NCBI RefSeq assembly: GCF_022024035.1
Contig: NZ_CP091787.1
Coordinates: 3,194,001 to 3,258,000 of the forward strand
Reading direction: 5' to 3'
From: Prevotella sp. E13-17
Lineage (GTDB): Bacteria > Bacteroidota > Bacteroidia > Bacteroidales > Bacteroidaceae
DNA length: 64,000 nucleotides
Under the pieces are notes generated by a model. That model was not told the DNA's origin. It searched no databases and worked only from the letters and a program-made list of their open reading frames with translations. Positions 1 through 8,644 of this stretch are shown piece by piece (within the stretch, counting starts at the first letter, position 1; every line of letters starts with the position of its first letter). The position numbers and the translations under genes are program-made.

Positions 1-2774
1 ATGACCACCATATCCTTTTCGTCGATAACGCCATCACCGCTCACGTCGGTGAAGTGTACGTCACCAGCCTGGAAGTAGTTATGGTCCTTACCGTTGGCAC
101 CCAGAACATACAAGCCGTTGGGGTCGCTGGTACCAGCAGCCTTGGCCTCGGCTGTCGTTGCAAAGACGCCCTCTGTGCGATAGCCATAGAACACATTAGC
201 AGGACGGCCCACCTCTGTCAGGATGGTAGCGCCATAGAGTTCTGTCTTCAGCGTCTTGTTGTTGTCGGGCAACTCAGTGATCTCGTTCTTGTAGTGACCC
301 AGGCTTGCACCTACTTGCCACTGCCAGTCTTTCTGTGCCAGCACCTTGACGGTGGCGGTCACGTCGAAACCGTTGTTCTTCAGCTTACCAGAGTTAGACC
401 AGTTGTCGTCCAGACCGCTCAGGAAGCCCAGCGACTGGGTGGTGAGCAGGTTGTTGGTGGTTGAGCGGAAGTAGTTCAGACTCAGAGCCAAACGGTTGTT
501 CAGCAGACTAGACTCCACGCCGAAGTTAAAGCGACGGGTGGTCTCCCACTGAATCTTGGTATTACCAATACCGGCGAAGGTCAGTCCAGACACATCGTGC
601 AAGAACTGATTAGCACGGAAGAAGCTGCGAGCAGCATAGTAGTCGATGTTGTCGTTACCGCTCACATCGAAACCAGCCGACAGACGCAGGTAGTCCACAT
701 TCTTAACGCCAGCCATCCAAGGCTCGTTAGAGAGCACCCATGATGCCTGAACACCAGGGAACACGCCCCAGGCAGCATCGAACAGGCGGAAATCGCCGCC
801 ATCCTGTCCGAAGAGTGTAGATCCGTCAACAGTCAGGTTAGCCTGCAAGTAGTAACGGCTCATATAGTTATATTCAGCCTGTGCATACCATGAGATAGCG
901 TTCCAGCTCTCTTCCACACCAGTTACATCCACGTTCTTCAAGCCACCACTCATGAATGGAGTCTTGTCACTACCCGTGTTGTAGCCCAGCTGTGTGTTGC
1001 TGGTGTAGTTTTCCCAGTTCACGCGCACACCACCGAAGGCATGGATGAAGTGAGCACCATAGCGGTTGTTCCAGTCCAGACGGGTATCACTCATCACCGA
1101 GTTCTGCTTAGAAGCCAGCGAACGAACCTCGTTTTGGCGTTTGCCACCAATGCTCTTCACATAGTAATCGGGCACACCGTTCACAGGAATATAGTACTGG
1201 TTGTGAGTGTTCACCAGATTATAGCTGAAGTGCTCACTCAGCGAGAGGTTAGCACTGAACATATACTTGGGAGTCACGCTGAGGTTCAGCAGTGAGTTCT
1301 CAAAACGGTTCTTGTTCTCGGCATCCGAGTATTCCAGGATAGAAGCGGGGTTACCCAACTGCCAGTTGTAACCGGTATAGCCTTCCAAGGCCTCACGCAG
1401 GTAGGTCTCGTCGGCATTGTCCCAGTGATTGTTTGACAGCAAACCGCGGCCATAGCTGTAAGGACTCATGAAGGGGCTCTTCACATAAGCCAGAAACGAG
1501 GGAGCAGAAGGTGTGCCTTCGTCGTAGGTTGTGGGAGCACCGTCGTTACGCAGGTTGCGTGTCTGGTTAGAGAACGACGCATCGAAACGCACGCTCAGCT
1601 CTTTCAGCAGTGAGATGTCGGTGTTGAAACGCACGTTCAGGCGGTTCATCTCGTTGTTCTTCAGCGTACTGTTAGCACCTGTATAACCCACCGAGAGGTT
1701 ATAGTTGGCCACATCGTCGCCACCCTCTACGTTGATGCCGTAGTTCTGGGTGAAGGCGGTCTTATAGACATAGTCCTTCCAATCCGTGTTCTGGTGGTAG
1801 GGGGTGTAGTAATAGTAGTCGGGATCCTCGTTGAGGAAGCTGAAAGTGCGGATGTTCGTGTTCGTCGTGCGCAGCATTTCAGATGCATAGCCACGATACT
1901 GCGAAGCGCTCATCATGTCATAATACTTTGGCTCCATCACCACGCCCATCGAGGCTGTTGCGGTGATACGTGTAGCCATCGACTTGTTGCGACGGGTCTG
2001 AATCAGGATGACACCATTGGCACCCTTCGAACCATAGAGGGCTGTACCATTGCGCATCACCGTCACCTTCTCGATGTCGGCGGGGTTGATACTGGTCAGC
2101 AGGTCGTTATAAAAGCCCTGATGCAGCATCTCGCGACCATACTGTTGGTCAACAATCACATCGTCGATGACCACCAGTGGCTGGGCATTCACATTCAGTG
2201 AGTTCAAGCCCTGCACGAACATCACGCTACCGACACCCGGGGTGCCACTCAGCGTCTTGGTGTAGGTCTGTGCGCCCAACTGCTTCTGAATCTCGTCCTT
2301 GATATTAATGGCACTGGTATATTTGAAGTCAGTGGCCGCATAGTCATTGCGCACGTTGGTCTTGGCATCATACTCGGCAGCGAACGTGCTGGGATAGAGA
2401 CAGATGGTCTTCTGCTGCTCGACAGCCTGCAGACCGATCTTCACGGGGTTATAGTCGGGAGTGGTCACAAACAATGCCGAAGAGAATACAGGCACCTTCA
2501 ACTCGTAGGTACCGTCGTCTTCTGTCAGCACACTGTAGCCATCCATCTCGGCAACACGAACGATGGCACCGCTGACAGGCTTCCGCGTGGTGGCATCGAG
2601 CACAACACCCTTGACCACACGTGTCTCGTATTGTTTTATTTTCTTAGTGAATGTGCGTGCCTTGACTTCGACGCCTTCCTCTTCGTCATCGAACTCGTCT
2701 TGCGCCCATACATTCATTGGAAGTGCCATCAGTAGCGTGATTCCAAACAATATATATTTCTTCATAGTCTTCAT
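1..2774 (-). CDS. SusC-like TonB-dependent outer-membrane receptor, C-terminus beyond window
   Basis: Outer-membrane beta-barrel importer of the SusC/RagA type, the last gene of the fasciclin operon inside this window. About 924 codons are visible, reading from ATG at 2774 (MKTMKKYILFG) or the in-frame ATG at 2765; the 3' end lies before base 1. After a signal peptide ending near NVWAQ comes a short acidic stretch (DEFDDEEEG). Then follow a carboxypeptidase-regulatory-like domain (VVKGVVLDATTRKPVSGA), a TonB plug with the family hallmarks PLVVIDDVIVD and GTALYGSKGANGVILIQT, and the start of the barrel. It begins 24 bases after the preceding fasciclin gene, so it is very probably co-transcribed. 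A SusD partner would be expected just outside the window. The acidic segment before the regulatory domain is unusual. The ligand cannot be inferred. Confidence 0.9.
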   Translation of the reverse strand, partial: MKTMKKYILFGITLLMALPMNVWAQDEFDDEEEGVEVKARTFTKKIKQYETRVVKGVVLDATTRKPVSGAIVRVAEMDGYSVLTEDDGTYELKVPVFSSALFVTTPDYNPVKIGLQAVEQQKTICLYPSTFAAEYDAKTNVRNDYAATDFKYTSAINIKDEIQKQLGAQTYTKTLSGTPGVGSVMFVQGLNSLNVNAQPLVVIDDVIVDQQYGREMLHQGFYNDLLTSINPADIEKVTVMRNGTALYGSKGANGVILIQTRRNKSMATRITATASMGVVMEPKYYDMMSASQYRGYASEMLRTTNTNIRTFSFLNEDPDYYYYTPYHQNTDWKDYVYKTAFTQNYGINVEGGDDVANYNLSVGYTGANSTLKNNEMNRLNVRFNTDISLLKELSVRFDASFSNQTRNLRNDGAPTTYDEGTPSAPSFLAYVKSPFMSPYSYGRGLLSNNHWDNADETYLREALEGYTGYNWQLGNPASILEYSDAENKNRFENSLLNLSVTPKYMFSANLSLSEHFSYNLVNTHNQYYIPVNGVPDYYVKSIGGKRQNEVRSLASKQNSVMSDTRLDWNNRYGAHFIHAFGGVRVNWENYTSNTQLGYNTGSDKTPFMSGGLKNVDVTGVEESWNAISWYAQAEYNYMSRYYLQANLTVDGSTLFGQDGGDFRLFDAAWGVFPGVQASWVLSNEPWMAGVKNVDYLRLSAGFDVSGNDNIDYYAARSFFRANQFLHDVSGLTFAGIGNTKIQWETTRRFNFGVESSLLNNRLALSLNYFRSTTNNLLTTQSLGFLSGLDDNWSNSGKLKNNGFDVTATVKVLAQKDWQWQVGASLGHYKNEITELPDNNKTLKTELYGATILTEVGRPANVFYGYRTEGVFATTAEAKAAGTSDPNGLYVLGANGKDHNYFQAGDVHFTDVSGDGVIDEKDMVV

Positions 2775-2798
2775 AATTCGTTGTTTAAAAATCATACA

Positions 2799-4637
2799 TT
2801 AATCTACGTGTGGTTTCAAGATGACACAGTCTATACGCATCACAGCAGAGTGAGTACCAGTGTCCTGACGCGTTTCCCTACTCTTCACGTCTGTGCTTAC
2901 TTCGAGCGTAATACGTGGGTTATCCTCGACCAAGCCAAAGTTTGATGTGGGGAATACATATTTCTCTGCCAGTTTCAGGTAACCAACAGACTCTGTTGGG
3001 GTTTCCAGTTTAGAGGCTAACGCCTTACCATTACCACGACCAATGATGTCACCTTCCTCATCTTTATATTTGATATAGGCAGACACCTTGGTTGGACGAC
3101 GCTGATAGGGAGACACGTTCTTGGTCTCTGCCTGTGCAGGTACGGTGACCAGATAGATATCGTAAGGCACATTCGAAAGAACATCGGTGATGTTGAATAC
3201 CACTGTGTGGTTAATACCCTCCTGAGGTTCAAACTCTATATACTTATTGTCTGACACCTTGTTGTAGTATGGGTTAGGTGTGTTGTCAGAGTAAGCACTG
3301 GGCACAGTCTTAGGAATAGCACTGATGGTAGGCATCGAGTCCTTGGTTTCCTCGTTGACCTGATACTTGCTGACCTCCTTGATGGCATTGCGACCTTCTG
3401 CCTCAATGACAATTGTCCGCTTGAAGGTCTCCAGTGGGTTGAAGTTCCACTGCGAGGCTTTCATCAGTTTACCATTACTGCAATCCACCTCTGTCGTGCC
3501 GCTCAACACGCCATTGGCACCACGGGGATCGAAATACTGATAATAGTGCAGCGTGTCGTTGCCCCAAAAGTAGCGACGCAACTCATAGCTGGGCACAGCA
3601 CTGGTTGACATCAGCGAGTCGGTAGCAGCAGAAGCGCCGTCAAACACCGCCTTGTTGATTGTACGACTGAACACGGTTCCTTCAACAATCGCCATACGTG
3701 TGTTGACATAGTTCAGCGAGTCGATGTTGCCCACACTCAGTATTTTATCGACGGTCTTGTCGTAAACGAAGTGTTTGCTATATTCTTCCACCAGGTTCTT
3801 CCAGATATTGTTGGTGGGAGCCACCATCCAATAGGTACTGTCTTCCTTGTTCAGCAGACCGATGGTAGAGAACAGCTTGCTGGTCTGCTCAGAGATAGAG
3901 TCCAGATAGACGGTTCTACCCAGCGAGTCAATGCCGCCCTCCACACTCTTCGAAGCCATGAACTTCTTGTAGTAAAGCTGCCACTTAGAATCGCTATAGA
4001 GGGGATCGCCGCTATATAGGAAATTGCGGATACTGTCCAGTCCCTCACCCTCCGTACGGAGATACTCAAAGACGTTTGGCACAAACTTCACACTCTGGTC
4101 CAGAGTGAACAGCAGACCATTGCTATAGAGTTTATTCAACTCCTCGCCATTCTGTATGAAGTTGGCATTGGCGATGCCGCTACCAGTCAGCACATTGTAC
4201 TTACCGTTCATCATGGTGATGGTGTCCTTGCTGGTGCTCGACACCGAATGGTTGTACAGTGCGATGTGGTTCTGCAAGAACTCCACCACCACCGAGTTGT
4301 CTTTATCCTCGATGCCTTGCAGTTTCTCAGTTTGATAGCGGGCAATCAGCGACTCGGTCTGTGCATCGGTGAGCGATGCGTTGGTGGGAGCAAACACGGT
4401 GAACACCTGACTGCTCTTCAGTGCCTTGTCATAGCCACAGGCCACAGCCACGCGCTTGAAGTTCGACAGGTCACTATTGTTTTCAATAGCCTGCCAGATG
4501 GTACCGCTATTAACGCCCGTTGCCGAACCCTCATAGTGGTCGTCCCATGCATCAGTACAAGCCACGAAGGTGAGGGTGGCGACCGCCAGCCCTAGCACCT
4601 TATTACATATGTTATACTTGGTAATCATAATGGTCAA
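2799..4637 (-). CDS. Fasciclin-domain lipoprotein (612 aa)
   Basis: Predicted outer-membrane-anchored lipoprotein with signal peptide and lipobox ending TFVAC (Cys27). The first fasciclin-type domain spans about residues 45-190 and carries the characteristic FTVFAPTNASL segment. A second, weaker fasciclin-like unit (about 195-345) contains YWMVAPTNNIW. The C-terminal 170 residues look beta-rich and have no family I recognise. Fasciclin domains usually mediate adhesion or binding; a role as surface ligand-binding partner of the neighbouring SusC/SusD proteins is inference. It lies 9 bases downstream of another fasciclin gene. The N-terminus MTIM..KYNICNKVLGLA closely resembles that of the SusD in the same operon. 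An alternative start is the fourth-codon ATG at 4628. Confidence 0.85.
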   Translation of the reverse strand: MTIMITKYNICNKVLGLAVATLTFVACTDAWDDHYEGSATGVNSGTIWQAIENNSDLSNFKRVAVACGYDKALKSSQVFTVFAPTNASLTDAQTESLIARYQTEKLQGIEDKDNSVVVEFLQNHIALYNHSVSSTSKDTITMMNGKYNVLTGSGIANANFIQNGEELNKLYSNGLLFTLDQSVKFVPNVFEYLRTEGEGLDSIRNFLYSGDPLYSDSKWQLYYKKFMASKSVEGGIDSLGRTVYLDSISEQTSKLFSTIGLLNKEDSTYWMVAPTNNIWKNLVEEYSKHFVYDKTVDKILSVGNIDSLNYVNTRMAIVEGTVFSRTINKAVFDGASAATDSLMSTSAVPSYELRRYFWGNDTLHYYQYFDPRGANGVLSGTTEVDCSNGKLMKASQWNFNPLETFKRTIVIEAEGRNAIKEVSKYQVNEETKDSMPTISAIPKTVPSAYSDNTPNPYYNKVSDNKYIEFEPQEGINHTVVFNITDVLSNVPYDIYLVTVPAQAETKNVSPYQRRPTKVSAYIKYKDEEGDIIGRGNGKALASKLETPTESVGYLKLAEKYVFPTSNFGLVEDNPRITLEVSTDVKSRETRQDTGTHSAVMRIDCVILKPHVD

Positions 4638-4646
4638 TTATCAATT

Positions 4647-6809
4647 TTACAAATCGTCTTCCATATCTCCGTCGCCATCTACGCTGTAAACGCTACGTGG
4701 CACCATCTCGAAGTAGTCGAGCATGAACTCGTTGTTGTTACCCTGCTTGCCATCACTGGCCACACGGAAGCGGATGTAGTAGTCCTTCGTGCAGTCAACC
4801 TGGGCCGTACAGAGCACACGGCGATAGGTACGCTCGTTACCTGCGAAGTAGAACTTCTCACCTGTAGAAGGATTGAAGTGGTAGGTAGAAGTACCGGCGC
4901 GATAAGCTTTCAGGTTCTTCAGGATTTTCTGCTCCTGTGCCTTCTCCAGGTCGGTCTTGCTGTTATAGTCGTTCAGCTTCTCATCGCTCTTGAAACGGCT
5001 ACCCAGATACATGTCTGTATTCAAGAACTTCGTCATATCCAAGGGGATGCCCTGAGGTGTCAGGTTCTTTGGATCGGAGCCGAAGTACACCTGCATCACA
5101 CCACGGGTTTCCAGTGCGCAGAAGCCCAGACGGAACTGCCATTCGCCAGAGAAGGGCACTGGTGGGATGCGGAAGGTCAGGTCGTAGTCACCAAAGAGGT
5201 TCCACTCGTCGCCCTGCCATGACCAGAAGTTGGTGTGTGGTCGGCGCAATACGAGCAGACAGTTCTTGTTGAAGTCCACACCATCCAGATAACCCAAGGG
5301 GAAGTAGAAGTTACGTCCGTTCTTAGGTGTTGAAGAGTCGTCTGGTGTCTTACTATCATCATCGGCATAAGGGTTACCCTCCTGACGCATACCATTGGTC
5401 ATCACCTCAGGGAATATGCTCGAGAAGTCCATGCGGATACGCATGTTCTGCACCTTCTCCAGCACGTCCTGACTGAAAGCAATCACATCGTCGATGTAGA
5501 AATAGTGTCCGTTCAGACCATCGTGCACGGGCTTCTTCTCGACCGTAGCATCGATGTGAGCGCCTTCGAAGGTGTAGTCGGGGGCGGCATAACGGCGGTT
5601 GATGTAACGCTCACCTATCGTGCCATTACCCTTGTTGTCGTGACCAGCCTTGTCGGTGCGAACCGTCAACTGCTCAATCTTCACCATGGTATGAGGCAGC
5701 AGCGTTGGATACCAGTCCACGGGGTTGATAATGCTGGTACTGATGCCGAAGGCCTCTGCCGTCTTTGTCATCACGATAGGCGTCAAGTCGGCCGTACCAG
5801 CCACCTGACGGTTCAAGATGTGATACTGAATGAAGCGTTTCAAGGCATTGTTGTCTGCCTTCAGGTCGTTATAGCTATACTTGCCTTTGTCGTCAGCATA
5901 GTTCTCGTTGCTGTCGTAGTACAGACAAGCCAGGTCGTAGAGGGCCTTCAGCGTATCTTTATCGACGATATCGATGCCCTTCTCCTCGAACTTCTTCAAG
6001 TAAACCTCGTTAGGCTCCACGAACACCGTATAGCCGATGTTCTTCTTGTCAGGAGCGCTGGCCACCTCGTTCCAGTTATGCGACTTATAGTACTCACGGA
6101 TATACTTGCTGGGATCATAGTTCTCGTCAGCCACGCCCTGAATCTCGTTGATCACGCCAGTAGCCACCAGCGCTTTGTAGAAGATAGACACCTTCGAGTT
6201 CATGCGCAGCAGGTCGCTGATCATACTATTAGACTTCTCGATGACCATATCGACGGGATGAACGATACCATTCTCCACCGAGTCGTTCTGATGGATATAG
6301 TCGCCAGAAGCCGTAGTCTTACCAAAAATGGTCTTGGTCACACCCTCCAGCAGCACGATGGCATTATCCTCGTCGTCGGTCATCTGCTCGGTAGCGATGT
6401 AACGTCCCAGGAAGTTGGCCGTCTGCAGACGGTCCTGCGACATCTCGTAAGTAGAATAGAGGTTATTGATCAGGTGCGTACGTGCAATGGTATCGCAGTC
6501 GGCATCGCTCAGTTCAGCTACGCTTGTCAGTCCTTTCTCTGCCAAGAAGGCATCAACGGCCTCGTTGGTAGGTGCGAAACAAGTGTAGTGTCCATAGCCA
6601 GCCAGCAGATCCATCAGTCCGGCACGCTCAACGATGGCTTTGAATTCGCTGAACGACTCACGATTGCTCAGATAGTCGCTCATCATCTCGCCAGTGAAGG
6701 TATAGAAATTCTCCCTGTCTGGTTCGTCAGAGCAGCTGTTCATGGTGCCCAGTGTCATGACGGCGGCCAGAGCCATCAGTATGGTTTTGATATTATTCTT
6801 GATTTTCAT
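4647..6809 (-). CDS. Fasciclin-domain lipoprotein (720 aa)
   Basis: Secreted lipoprotein: signal peptide with lipobox MNSC (Cys26) followed by SDEP. The first fasciclin domain (about 38-190) has HYTCFAPTNEAVDAFL. A second (about 200-420) has YTVFVEPNEVYLKKF and ends in FIQYHILNRQV, the typical closing strand of the fold. The C-terminal 270 residues are a beta-rich region of unknown family, with EFMLDYFEMVP near the end. It sits between SusD (29 bases upstream) and the 612-residue fasciclin protein (9 bases downstream), within one operon. The domain order matches the next gene (fasciclin pair plus C-terminal beta module), so the two may be old duplicates, although their sequences are far apart. 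Function is unknown; surface binding is inferred. Confidence 0.85.
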   Translation of the reverse strand: MKIKNNIKTILMALAAVMTLGTMNSCSDEPDRENFYTFTGEMMSDYLSNRESFSEFKAIVERAGLMDLLAGYGHYTCFAPTNEAVDAFLAEKGLTSVAELSDADCDTIARTHLINNLYSTYEMSQDRLQTANFLGRYIATEQMTDDEDNAIVLLEGVTKTIFGKTTASGDYIHQNDSVENGIVHPVDMVIEKSNSMISDLLRMNSKVSIFYKALVATGVINEIQGVADENYDPSKYIREYYKSHNWNEVASAPDKKNIGYTVFVEPNEVYLKKFEEKGIDIVDKDTLKALYDLACLYYDSNENYADDKGKYSYNDLKADNNALKRFIQYHILNRQVAGTADLTPIVMTKTAEAFGISTSIINPVDWYPTLLPHTMVKIEQLTVRTDKAGHDNKGNGTIGERYINRRYAAPDYTFEGAHIDATVEKKPVHDGLNGHYFYIDDVIAFSQDVLEKVQNMRIRMDFSSIFPEVMTNGMRQEGNPYADDDSKTPDDSSTPKNGRNFYFPLGYLDGVDFNKNCLLVLRRPHTNFWSWQGDEWNLFGDYDLTFRIPPVPFSGEWQFRLGFCALETRGVMQVYFGSDPKNLTPQGIPLDMTKFLNTDMYLGSRFKSDEKLNDYNSKTDLEKAQEQKILKNLKAYRAGTSTYHFNPSTGEKFYFAGNERTYRRVLCTAQVDCTKDYYIRFRVASDGKQGNNNEFMLDYFEMVPRSVYSVDGDGDMEDDL

Positions 6810-6838
6810 ATCTTTCAGTTTTCAGGTTTTCAACATCA

Positions 6839-8620
6839 TTACTCATAGCTCTGATTCTCGCCAGAACCGAACGATGGATTCTGTCTCAGGTTCTTATTCA
6901 CCTTCAGCTCATCGTTGTTGATAGGCCAGAAGATGGCATCCATCTTCTTGAAGAAGTTCTGCACGAACTCGCCATTGGTGATATCGCGACGAGCCATGGC
7001 CTGCGACAGGCGCTGAGTGTTTCCGTCGCGCATTGAACAGCGCACCAAGTCATAGTAGCGTTTGCCCTCGAACATCAGTTCACGCTGGCGCTCACGGTAG
7101 ATCAGGTCTTCCATCTGTGTCTTGGTCTTATAGTCCTCGCGTGCCAGCTGCACGGTGGCAATATTGTTCTGCGCAATAGAACGGTTGTTCACAGCCTGCA
7201 CCAGTTTGAATGCAGCATCCAGCAAAGGTTTGTTGGTAGCCTCAATCTCGGCATCGCTACCATCCTGCGCCTTCATGCAGTAGGCCTCGGCCTCCATCAG
7301 CATGATGTCGGGCAAGCGATAGATGATCCAGTTGCTGCTGTTGTAGTGGTGATCCACATTGTTGATTTTTGCAAAGCTGTACTTATCGCTCCACAAGCCG
7401 GGTGTAGAAGAACCGGCAGTCACCATGATGTTCTTATAAGTGAACTTAGCGATGACCTCCGTCTGCGTGTTGCAGTTCACGAAGAAACGGGCATCAGCCT
7501 TCATGTTCTTATCCTCATAGATCGTGCGGTTGCTTGTCAGCGAGTAGTCGCCAATCACAACGGTAGAAGGCTGCAGGTGTCCGGCGTTGGTGTCGTTGCC
7601 GTAGAACACGCTGACGGCCGAGTTGCCCAACATCGTTTTACCAGCCTCATCTTTGTCAAAGATCAGTTCGAAGATTGTCTCCAAGCTGTTTCCTGTGACG
7701 AAGATATTTTGATAGGCATTGCCATAGGTGGTGCTGCTGATGGCATTGTTCACCAGCGGATAGCCATTCGTACGCTCAAAGTTTCCACTGTTCTGTGAAC
7801 CCATCGACGTGCTGTTTGACTGCTGTTCCTTGCTCAGGTTCAGCTTGTCGTTGATGACCCATTCAGCACAGCGGATACAGTTGTCGTAGTCTTGTTTCCA
7901 CAGATACATCTCGCACAGCATGGCATAGATAGCACACTTGGTGATGCGTCCAGTCTGATACAATGGTTTGGTCGTTGGATAGCGCGTAATGGCATTCTCC
8001 TTCACAGCCTCCAGGTCGGCAATCAGCTTGTCGAGGATGGTGTAGAAAGGTGTTGCCGGCAGATCCATCTCCTGGTCATCGTCCAGATAGACCTCTTCAG
8101 TATAAGGCACATCACGGAACGTGCGGATCAGATAGAAATAGCACAGTGAGCGCAGAGCCGTCATCTCGGCAATCGTGGCTTTCATCTCGCTCTCCGTGTA
8201 GCCCGGGTCACGCTCTGCCACCGTGGGTGCATAGTTAATCACCGTGTTACAACGGTTAATGATATTATAGAACCCGTCCCATGTGGTATAGGGGTTCATG
8301 GCGGTAATGTTCTCGTTGAGCACATACGACAAGTTCACATCTTTATCGATGCTACCACCTGCCATCACGTTCTCGCTTCGGCCCTCGCCCCATACAATCA
8401 TGCGGCGGATGATGGGATCGGCCTCCAGACCTGAGTAGCAGCCAGCCACGATAGCATCGATGTCGGCTTTCTCATTCCAGAAGTCCTCCAGCACAATCTC
8501 GTTCTGTGGTTTGATTTCCAGGAAATCGCTGCACGAAGAGAAGAGGAGCCCCGAGAATGGAACCAGCAGCGCCAGTCCCTTCACCTTATTATATATATTA
8601 TAGCTTCTCATAATAGTCAT
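6839..8620 (-). CDS. SusD/RagB family surface nutrient-binding lipoprotein
   Basis: SusD-type lipoprotein (593 aa) that forms the lid on its cognate SusC barrel. The lipobox ends SSC (Cys30), followed by the classic mature N-terminus SDFLEIKPQ and the FWNEKADIDAIVAGCYSGL helix. TPR-like helices fill the middle. The C-terminal hallmarks YRERQRELMFEGKRYYDLVR and IFWPINNDELKVNKNLRQNP are present. It starts 24 bases after the SusC ending at 8645, so that SusC is its partner. The first residues (MTIMRSYNIYNKVKGLA) resemble those of the fasciclin protein ending at 2799. Because the ATG at 8620 has another ATG three codons later, the start is slightly uncertain. Ligand unknown; no glycosidase is encoded nearby. 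Confidence 0.95.
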   Translation of the reverse strand: MTIMRSYNIYNKVKGLALLVPFSGLLFSSCSDFLEIKPQNEIVLEDFWNEKADIDAIVAGCYSGLEADPIIRRMIVWGEGRSENVMAGGSIDKDVNLSYVLNENITAMNPYTTWDGFYNIINRCNTVINYAPTVAERDPGYTESEMKATIAEMTALRSLCYFYLIRTFRDVPYTEEVYLDDDQEMDLPATPFYTILDKLIADLEAVKENAITRYPTTKPLYQTGRITKCAIYAMLCEMYLWKQDYDNCIRCAEWVINDKLNLSKEQQSNSTSMGSQNSGNFERTNGYPLVNNAISSTTYGNAYQNIFVTGNSLETIFELIFDKDEAGKTMLGNSAVSVFYGNDTNAGHLQPSTVVIGDYSLTSNRTIYEDKNMKADARFFVNCNTQTEVIAKFTYKNIMVTAGSSTPGLWSDKYSFAKINNVDHHYNSSNWIIYRLPDIMLMEAEAYCMKAQDGSDAEIEATNKPLLDAAFKLVQAVNNRSIAQNNIATVQLAREDYKTKTQMEDLIYRERQRELMFEGKRYYDLVRCSMRDGNTQRLSQAMARRDITNGEFVQNFFKKMDAIFWPINNDELKVNKNLRQNPSFGSGENQSYE

Positions 8621-8644
8621 GTTTTGTTTCGATTATCAATTCCT

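Noticed and set aside
5505..6848. 447-codon plus-strand ORF
   Set aside because: Entirely antisense to the 720-residue fasciclin protein, which has a signal peptide and recognisable domains; the ORF has neither.
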